NCBI GenBank assembly: GCA_030374765.1
Contig: JARGXX010000121.1
Location: forward strand, 682,001 to 746,000
Direction: 5' to 3'
DNA: 64,000 nucleotides
Source: Agarophyton chilense
Taxonomy: Eukaryota > Rhodophyta > Florideophyceae > Gracilariales > Gracilariaceae
Shown here piece after piece: positions 57,026-64,000 of the stretch (positions are counted from its first letter, which is position 1; each line of letters opens with the position of its first letter). The notes below the pieces were generated by a model that was not told the DNA's origin, made no database searches, and saw only the letters and a program-made list of their open reading frames with translations. The translations under genes and the position numbers were made by a program.

Positions 57026-57050
57026 GGTCTCTGACACTAGGTCAGAGACC
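57026..57050 (+). repeat. Perfect 10-bp inverted repeat in the G leader
   Basis: GGTCTCTGAC, 5-nt loop ACTAG, GTCAGAGACC. It may be an RNA structure of the packaging or leader region; the function is not shown. Confidence 0.6.
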
Positions 57051-57689
57051 GTGCCTTGCTGGAATCTCCCGGATGATCTGGAGAGTGCAGTCCACTGCAT
57101 ATAGGGAACTGCACCTCCCCCATCCTTATCTGATAAATACAGGCATCACTTTGGTCACGACTATACCTTTTGGTTTATTGTTTTTCAACTACCACACAGG
57201 CTTTCCCGCGCGTCGACGCCTACCATCGTTTACTTACACGGTATAGGCTAGCCGCCCCGCCGTTTGCCCCTGCGGGTTATCACAGTGCTCTGTTCGCATT
57301 GAGGTTTACTATGTCTACCTTCCAAGGTTGAGCGTCAACACGCTCCCGAGACACGACAGTAGCATACCCCAGAGGTGATTGTAGGACGTTTTGGTCTCCC
57401 GAATTAGAAAGTATTTATAGGTTTCGTCGTACTTTCACAGTTCACACGAAATTCTGAGAGGGATTGGACGCTCGTACACCTATTTGGTTTCAGGAAAGCC
57501 TGCAAAGCAATACAGGATACCACTATTGGTCACAAATGGAACGACCAAAAAAATACGCGTGGTGCGAGCGCTCTACCAAGCCATAAAGGTCCTAAAGGAG
57601 CCCCATAGGCTCAACCGATTCTGGAAAACCCCGAGGAACTGCTCCGGCACCCTCGAGATAAAACCAGAAAGGTACATATTCCACCGCCT

Positions 57690-59745
57690 ATGGAAATGGA
57701 ACCTCAAAGGGAATTACCAATTGATGTTGCAGCGGAGGAGCTAGGGCCTCAGCTCGAAGAGCGAGCGAAAGCGCTCATCACCCTCGCGGTCGAGGATGCA
57801 TTAACCTTAAAGGAGAAGTCGGATACCCGGATGGTTCCGCCCTCAAATGGACGTCGATGCATTTACCCGTATTGTGGTTGACCGAGCAGCTCAAGAGCTA
57901 TCGGAAAAGATACCTGAAATGGTTAAAAAGCATTTCTTTACAGATTCTAGGGAGCATGTTTACCGAGATGTGCAAGACCTTTGGGTTTCCAAGGGATATG
58001 CAGAATCCCGACCTACACAGGTAAAAATCGCAAAGCGCACACCACAAGGGTTCCGAATAGGTCATTCCACCAATTTCCAACACTCACCTACTGATAGTGA
58101 GTACCTACAAGGTCCAAGGCAGAGTTAAGAGGTCCCGAGGAAGGTAGATTCTCAAGACATTTACCTGCCACCAATTACAGGTCTCGTTCAAAAGGATACC
58201 CATGGAGGTGGTCCCAAGGACGATTCGTCTGACTCGTTGGATGAGCGACGAAGAAACCGAAAAGGGAAGAAGCGGAGGGCGAAGAGGGGAAAGAATCGAG
58301 AGGATGATTTAGACCCCGACTCGTCAGACTCCAGTTCCGATATGAGTTCATCGTCGGATGATGACCTTAGAAATAAGAAGAAGAAGAAACCAAACAGGTC
58401 GACGAAGAAGTCGTCGAAAAAGAACCGAAAAGGTAAGAAGCGATACAATGAGTCGTCTGACTTTGAGTCGGACACCAAAATAGACCTGGAGGTGCACCAA
58501 CCCTTGAACGATATGTTCACCAAAGCGGTTGACTACAGGACCTATGGGTTGATCAACAAGTCTTCTGATTACACCCAATGGGTGGCTCAGAAGATTATTA
58601 AGCACCACAAGAAGCTCAGCTTCCAAATGGGTGACCCAACCTTCACAGGTACGGATCCTATTGCGATAATTGAGTTTCTACAGCAGTTCAAGCTTGCATG
58701 TGACTAAAATGGGTTTTCCGAAGGCGCTGCGATGTGGCTATTTCAGTTTTACCTTAAAGGAAAAGCATACTACTTGCTGCAGGACAGGTTCTGCGGCAAC
58801 ACCTTAGCGATGGATGAGGATGGCACGGAGATGTTGGAGTCATACCCAGAAGTGGTCAATTTCCTTTTGGAAACATACGCCACGGATGAGGTTATCCAAG
58901 AGGGTTACTTAGGAAGTCCTCGCTTATCATCAAAGGCCTGGGCAAACCGAATCGGAGTTTTCGCTCGCGCTTTGGAATCTGACAACCCGTTATGGTAATA
59001 GGTTCACTACCTCGCGGTTAAAGTCACTATTTGCCGACAATATCGACAAAGCGATCCGTTCCCAGGTACGCAATTACCTGGCCATCAACCGAAAGGTAGA
59101 CAACAATGGACTGACTCGATACTCCCAGGGCCTTGGAGATACTCTTAGGCTGGGAAAGAGACCAGCCATGCCTCCAACCTCGAAGGATAAACCGAAAAGA
59201 TCAGTCTTGGAAATTGAAGACACAACAACCTCAGAGAGTACCTCGCACATCGAAGTACCTACAGGAACCGCTATATACTTGGTAGCGACCCGGAGGCGGT
59301 TCTCGAAACCGTCGACGGTAGGAAATTGGTCGTCAACGCGTACACCAAACTCGGTACAATCGCCGCCAAGTTCGGTGAGCTCGCATAGAATGCCAGGAGC
59401 GAGCTCCCATAACTCGCGACCCACATCCTACGCCACTGCTCCTACCAACCAGGTTTCGAAGCCCCCCTCAACGGTAACGCGAGACCCTCAAACTGGAGGT
59501 TTCGTTTGCTGGTTTTGTCTCGCGACAGACCATTTGGCAAACAATTGTGCTAACTTACCTCCAGGGATAAGAGACCAGTTGATTCAGGCTCGCATGCAGA
59601 ATCACCAACGTCTGTATGGGTCTTCAACGCAAGCACCAAATAGTTTCCAACCCCGTACACCGGTACAGGTCAATACCGTCGAGGAAACACCAAAATTAGA
59701 CTCAACCCCTCCCGTACAGGAAAAAAACACCGAGCGGTTGGCGTA
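57690..59745 (+). pseudogene. Gypsy G Gag
   Basis: Open pieces in changing frames give a helical N-terminal part (LEERAKALITLAVEDALTLK, AQELSEKIPEMVKKHFFTDS) and a long basic/acidic low-complexity region (Lys-rich, then Ser/Asp-rich, about 58240-58480). A capsid-like part follows (EVHQPLNDMFTKAVDYRTYG, IAIIEFLQQFKLACD, AMWLFQFYLKGKAYYLLQDR). The zinc knuckle CWFCLATDHLANNC (about 59510-59550) is a perfect C-x2-C-x4-H-x4-C. Stops at 58125, 58705 and 58996, plus shifts, break it. An upstream frame from 57484 is basic and may be leader only. Confidence 0.7.
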
Positions 59746-60090
59746 ATGGCCGAACCCAACCTGCAATCGGAAGGCCAATCGATACACAGAACCTTGAAGG
59801 TGAAAGAGAACACGTCAAAACCAGTTCCGGTTTGTCTTATGAAGTACAACAAATATAAAGTACGTGATTCAATGTGTTCCTCTGATCGACGTGCGGTTCC
59901 GGTCACCTGGGTGTTGGATACGGGGCCCGGCCCAAACGTCCTGAACTCCTGCGTCATACCTGAAGCGGTACTTCGGAACTTGAGCCGACCTCCCGACAAC
60001 AACCCGCTGGTAGATGCAAATGCAGTATTCTACTATGTCGGGGAATCCAATATGCTGGTTTTTCGCGAAGTCGCGGTTGGAACTCATAAG
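59746..60090 (+). pseudogene. Gypsy G protease, N-terminal part
   Basis: VTWVLDTGPGPNVLNS (about 59900-59947) contains the D-T-G active-site triplet of retroviral-type aspartic proteases. The usual Ala after DTG is Pro. The frame runs into the LTR-like insertion at 60091 and the second half resumes near 60640. Confidence 0.7.
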
Positions 60091-60621
60091 TGAGTGATAT
60101 CATCAGAATTGTGATATGAAACGGCACACCACGTAGGATGCCAGGAGGCAGGGTACATTGTTGGAACACGTGGTATCACGAGTGGAGTGCCTTGCAACGG
60201 CGCATGTAGTGGCGATCCACGCTGCTGGTTTTACTACCCTTTGAAGCTAGACGTCCATTAGGGACCGTACTCATACAGTAGTTTGGCTAAGTGGCTGACC
60301 ACTGGGTATTATTTATATATTTATTTGGGCACACACCCTGGCACACAGTATATAGTGTACCAGAGGTGAGCGCCGACTCCAAGTAAAGGAGACAACATGG
60401 GCATCATGACTACTCTGTTCCTCGCTTAGGATTTCTTAACCGGAGATCCGGATGAGCTATAATAGAGAGTCAGCCCCCAACCACTTCACAAGCCGTCTCA
60501 TACCTACATTCCATCAACGTTTTACAGTTGCACTGTTCACCCTCGCTGGCGAGTAGTGGCCTTACACCCCACTTCCAGCTCGCTGGTGTTGTAGCTCTAC
60601 CACCCCTTTTACTTTGCCACA
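60091..60621 (-). repeat. Inverted LTR-like insertion within gypsy G
   Basis: On the minus strand it is homologous to 56373-56800 (the G LTR), block by block. On the plus strand it starts TGAGTGATATC and ends CTTTGCCACA, so the ends are TG...CA. Flanks are ATAAG on the left and ACAAG overlapping the right end, only a near-match, so the duplication is not certain. It splits the protease of G. Confidence 0.65.
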
Positions 60622-60639
60622 AGCGACCCATCGGCAGTC

Positions 60640-63192
60640 CGAACGCTGTTGCAGGTGTCTGCTCTCTCCGTTAGAGCGGATACTACAGCAAATGAGCGCT
60701 TATTGAACCTTCGAGGTATGCTCACCACTGTGGGGCAGCTCGGACACCTCAAGGTAATACTGCAATTCTTTGTTGTCGACGGTTTACCGACAGACTGCCT
60801 ACTAGGTATTAACTTCATTGACAGACATGTCAAAACAATCCTTCCTGGTTCCCATACAGTCGCCCTACGTTAGGGGGGACGAATTGCCATTTTAGGTAAT
60901 ACGGAAACCAAACGGGGATGCTTCGTCCAACCGAAGCAGAGAATATCCACCGAAACTGTCTCCAACAAAGTGCGCATTACCAAACAGGTTGTAATCCCGC
61001 CAATGCACCAAATATTGGTACCGGTGTCGTGTGCGACACCCGGGCTGGTCATATAACAAAACCATCCGAGGTTAGCACATCGACACCTCACCTTGATGGA
61101 CAACGGGATTGTCGACAACATCCTAAATCAACCCTTTAAGGTGTGTCTCAGCAACTTCAGTAGTCATGATGTGAAGTTGCCGAAAAATACCAATGTTGGC
61201 ATCACACTACCGGCACCACATGGGGTCTTCACCGTAGCTCACACCGATCTCGGCGAGGTTGCCCTCGATAAGGAAGGGGGGTGCGCGAATGCGTCCACAG
61301 CCACAAAGGTATCGACAAATACAAACTTGGAAGCGAAAGTAACCGATAAGGCATCGGTAGACAAAGAAGAGAAACCGGACGCTGAGAGGCAATGGCAAGA
61401 TACAGTCCAGATCGGTAAAGAAAAAGGCCAACTGTGGGGCAGTATTATCGACCTTCTGGAGGAGTTTGAAACCATTTGGTCAGGTCATCTGGGCCAAATT
61501 AAGGCCACGCAGCATCGCATCGATCTCCTCCCTGACTCGAAGCCGATTTACCAGCAACCATACCGAGCAGGTCCGAAGGCGACAGAGATAGAGCTCAAAG
61601 AAGTGGAGCAAATGCTCCAAGAAGGGGTAATTGAACCAGCCAACTCAGATTGGACTAGTCCCGTGGTTGTGCTTCAGAAGAAAGGGGATGACCGTATGAG
61701 GTTTTATGTGGACTACAGGAGGCTCAATAGCGTAACCATCAGGGAAGCGTAACAGATACCTATAATGCATGAGTGCATCGACTCCTTGGGAGATGCGCAG
61801 ATATTAACCACGTTGGATGCCAATTGTGGTTATTGGTAGGTACCCGTAGGTGAGGAAGATCGAGACAAAACGACCTTCACGTGCCATGCAGGTTTGTTTC
61901 GCTTCACGCGGATGCCGTTCGAGTTACGCAATGCTCCAGCCACCTTTCAAAGGGCGTTGGACATCATCCTTTCGAAGGTGAAATGGACAACCGCCTTGGT
62001 ATACGTCGATGATGTAATCATCTATTCCAGATCGGTATAAGAGCACTTTGCACACGTACTCAGCGTACTAACCCTCCTCTCTGAGGCGGGGAGGACGCTG
62101 AAGCTACGCAAATGCGTCTTCTTTACCAGAACGGTTGAATACCTGGGACACATCATAGGCCCTAGTACCCTAGAGGTTGCGCCGAGTAACATTAGAGCCG
62201 TAGAGAAGGTCAAGAGGCCACGATTCCAGACAGACGTACGATCTTTTATAGGTTTATGTAACGTCTATCGTCGCCTCGTGAAGGAATTCGCGAAAATAGC
62301 AGCTCCTCTCAACAACAAGCTCCAGAAAGGTGAACCTGAACTGTTTGAGAATCTATCGAATCAAGAAATGGACACCTTTGACGAATTGAAACGAGCGCTG
62401 TTGTCGCCGCCAATCTTAGTGTTACAGAAAACAGGTCTACCATACACGCTGGATACAGATGCATCCCATGCCCAAATTGGTTGTTGTCTCATGCAGGAGC
62501 AGCACAACGGAGACAAATTACCTATAGGATACTGGAGCCGCGCTATGAATGAGGCGGAGCAGAACTACACGGTCACTGAGAAGGAATGTCTAGCAGTAGT
62601 GTGGAGCATGTTGATGCTCCGTCCATACCTTTATGGTGAGCTCTTTAAGTTGCGCACGGACCACGACGCCTTAAGGTGGATCCTCAGACTCGCAGATGAG
62701 TCTGGTAGACTTGCCCGTTGGAGGTTGAGTCTGTCGGAGTTTGAATACGACGTACAGTACCGTCCAGGTATCAAGCGAAAAATAGCTGACGCTATGTCGC
62801 GCTTAAGCACCTCAGGGTTAAAGACAGAACCGGTGGACGGTGATATCCCTTGCTTTTTGGTGTCATCAAACCAAAATGGTACCGGCGAACACCTACAAGG
62901 ATGTTGGGACTTACCTGAAGAAGGTGCTTTGCGGAACACCGACATGGCAATTCTGATACTGACCCTAGAGGAAACGAATGTCATGCCCGTAACCCGAGAG
63001 GAATTTCTACGAGAACAGGCCCAGGATGCGTACTGCAGAACCCTGGCTTACCAAATTTGTTTCAAAGGATCACCGTTCGATGTGGACCACAATGGGTACA
63101 TCGTGAAAAGGTCAACCTTGGATGGTAGCCTTCAAAAGGTGGTTCCGAAGGCACTGCGCCCGAGAGTCTTGTATCTCGCGCACTACCCGTGA
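60640..63192 (+). pseudogene. Gypsy G protease end, reverse transcriptase and RNase H
   Basis: FFVVDGLPTDCLLGINFIDR (60770-60830) is the C-terminal protease strand with the LG motif. A linker and RT start follow (ATQHRIDLLPDSKPIYQQPY, GVIEPANSDWTSPVVVLQKK, DYRRLNSVTIREA). After TAA 61750: TTLDANCGYW, MPFELRNAPATFQRALDIIL and LVYVDDVIIYS, an intact catalytic box. VEYLGHIIGPS is the thumb motif. RNase H, in the open frame 62278-63192, has LPYTLDTDASHAQIGCCLMQ, NYTVTEKECLAVVWSM and LRTDHDALRWI, with all carboxylates present. Only a few stops (60871, 61051, 61750, 61840s, 62038) break it, so this is a fairly young copy. Confidence 0.88.
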
Positions 63193-64000
63193 CTATCGGG
63201 ACACCCCGGTGCCACCAGGATGTATTACACCTTGAGGCAACAGTTCTATTGGCCTCATATGGCCCATGATGTCTATACTTTTGTAGGTCAATGCGAATCT
63301 TGTGTTCGTACCCGCGGTGGTATTCGAAAGCATCGAGAATACCTCAAGCTGTTTCCAGCAGCGGGTCGGCTGGAGTTTGTTGCGAAAGGCCTTCTAGGAC
63401 CACTTCCCAAGACCAAGAATGGGTATCAGCACATTCTAGTGATCACCGAGAGGATCTCGAAGCTCACGGGAGCGATTACTTTAAAGGATACGAAGTTAAC
63501 AACGCCGGCGATCGCGTTCCTCAACAATTGGGTCTACCCGTATGGTGCACCACTGTAATTACTTACCGATAATGGTTCAAACCTGGCATCGAAGTTCTTC
63601 GAAGCAGTCTGTAACCTCTTGGGTACTTGGGTATCAAGCACTATTTCACTACTGCCTACCACCCGCAGACGAACGGACAGGTCGAGCGCTTTAACCACAC
63701 ATTGGTATCAAGGCTAAAACACTATACGGAAGAGCACCAAACTGGGTGGGATGAGCTGGTGCAACCGCTCACCTACTCCTATAATCTTCAGGTACACCGG
63801 TCAACGCAGACCACTCCCTTTGATTTGGTTCTTTCTCGACACCACCCAGGTATTGTAGTGCAGGGAGATCATACCACCAGCACTGCAGCTGGCACACTGA
63901 CCCCTGCCCAAGTCAAGCGAAATACCCTTGTGAGGTTGAGGAGGGCTCTCAAACATGCAGAGAACCGCCTCACTGCAGCCCAGAAGCGGTACAAGGCCGA
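63193..64000 (+). pseudogene. Gypsy G integrase (continues past the window)
   Basis: Zinc-binding His/His lie in YLAHYP...GHPGATRM (with a stop at 63190) and the Cys pair in QCESCVRTR. The first catalytic Asp (usually VAMDILGPLP) is gone: FVAKGLLGPLPKTKNG. The second is kept (LTDNGSN, about 63560) and the Glu too (HPQTNGQVERFNHTLVS, about 63660-63710), after a shift near 63620. The C-terminal helices (YSYNLQVHRSTQTTPFDLVL) and GIVVQGDHTTST follow. The reading frame is open at the window edge. Confidence 0.85.

Larger units (their letters stand above)
56373..57480 (+). repeat. 5' LTR and leader of gypsy G
   Basis: 56373 to about 56800 is homologous to the inverted insertion at 60091-60621: shared blocks include TACGGATCTCCGGTTAAG, GTTGTCTCCTTCACTTTGGA, AAATGGGCGTCCATTTGCGA and TATGCGCCGTT. 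The exact right end and the primer-binding site are not identified. GATAAATACAGG near 57131 may be a TATA-type or polyadenylation signal. Confidence 0.5.
56373..64000 (+). mobile_element. Ty3/gypsy retrotransposon G (runs off the window)
   Basis: It contains an LTR-like leader, Gag with a CCHC knuckle, protease, RT, RNase H, then integrase after RNase H: gypsy order. A 0.5-kb LTR-like insertion lies inverted at 60091-60621. The element is cut by the end of the window, so the 3' LTR is not seen. Confidence 0.85.

Noticed and set aside
1-64000. tRNA or rRNA genes
   Set aside because: No cloverleaf-like or rRNA-conserved sequence was noticed by eye. A covariance-model scan would be decisive.

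Overview
The window is eukaryotic. It has no bacterial-style operons or ribosome-binding sites, and it is dominated by LTR retrotransposons and DNA transposons at many stages of decay. The only recognisable cellular gene is the decapping-complex subunit DCP1 (40334-40849). The lineage is not proven. A seaweed-type genome such as a red alga, with few-intron genes in a sea of LTR elements, would fit, but this is a low-confidence guess.

Layout, left to right: 1-1563 is a truncated copy of an unclassified retroelement (family F). 1575-2559 is a broken minus-strand reading frame. 2640-5880 is a copia-type relic (A). 6070-15420 is a Ty3/gypsy relic with a C-terminal chromodomain (E), split by a complete copia-type element (D, 9334-13906: 92-bp LTRs, TTTAT target duplication). 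15650-16440 is an unassigned broken frame and 17086-17640 an isolated LTR. 18585-21137 is a broken DNA transposase, followed tail-to-tail by a minus-strand Ulp1-type cysteine protease gene (about 23190-22256). 23760-30815 is copia relic C, split by the complete copia-type element N (25276-30357: 286-bp LTRs, GAAGT duplication).

31000-34400 is an AT-rich island with one unknown 182-codon frame. 34840-38000 is a second family F copy that keeps reverse-transcriptase motifs. 39377-40849 is a small gene-like island: a zinc-ribbon-like ORF on the minus strand, a promoter with three 36-bp CCAAT repeats and a TATA box, and DCP1. 42266-48100 is a pair of convergent genes, an unknown coiled-coil protein (+) and a second transposase copy (-). 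48480-49815 is a series of sequences with the splice signals of about ten very short introns. 52200-56335 is copia relic B. 56373 to the window end is gypsy element G, carrying an inverted LTR-like insertion.

The retroelement genes follow the usual logic: Gag packages the RNA, protease cuts the polyprotein, reverse transcriptase and RNase H make DNA, and integrase inserts it. The nesting gives relative ages: D is younger than E, and N is younger than C. Element N shows three unusual features at once: TA...TA ends, a primer-binding site matching the initiator tRNA anticodon arm, and a gag start codon inside that site. The other main points of interest are the unclassified reverse transcriptase of family F, the convergent transposase pairs, and the micro-intron array.
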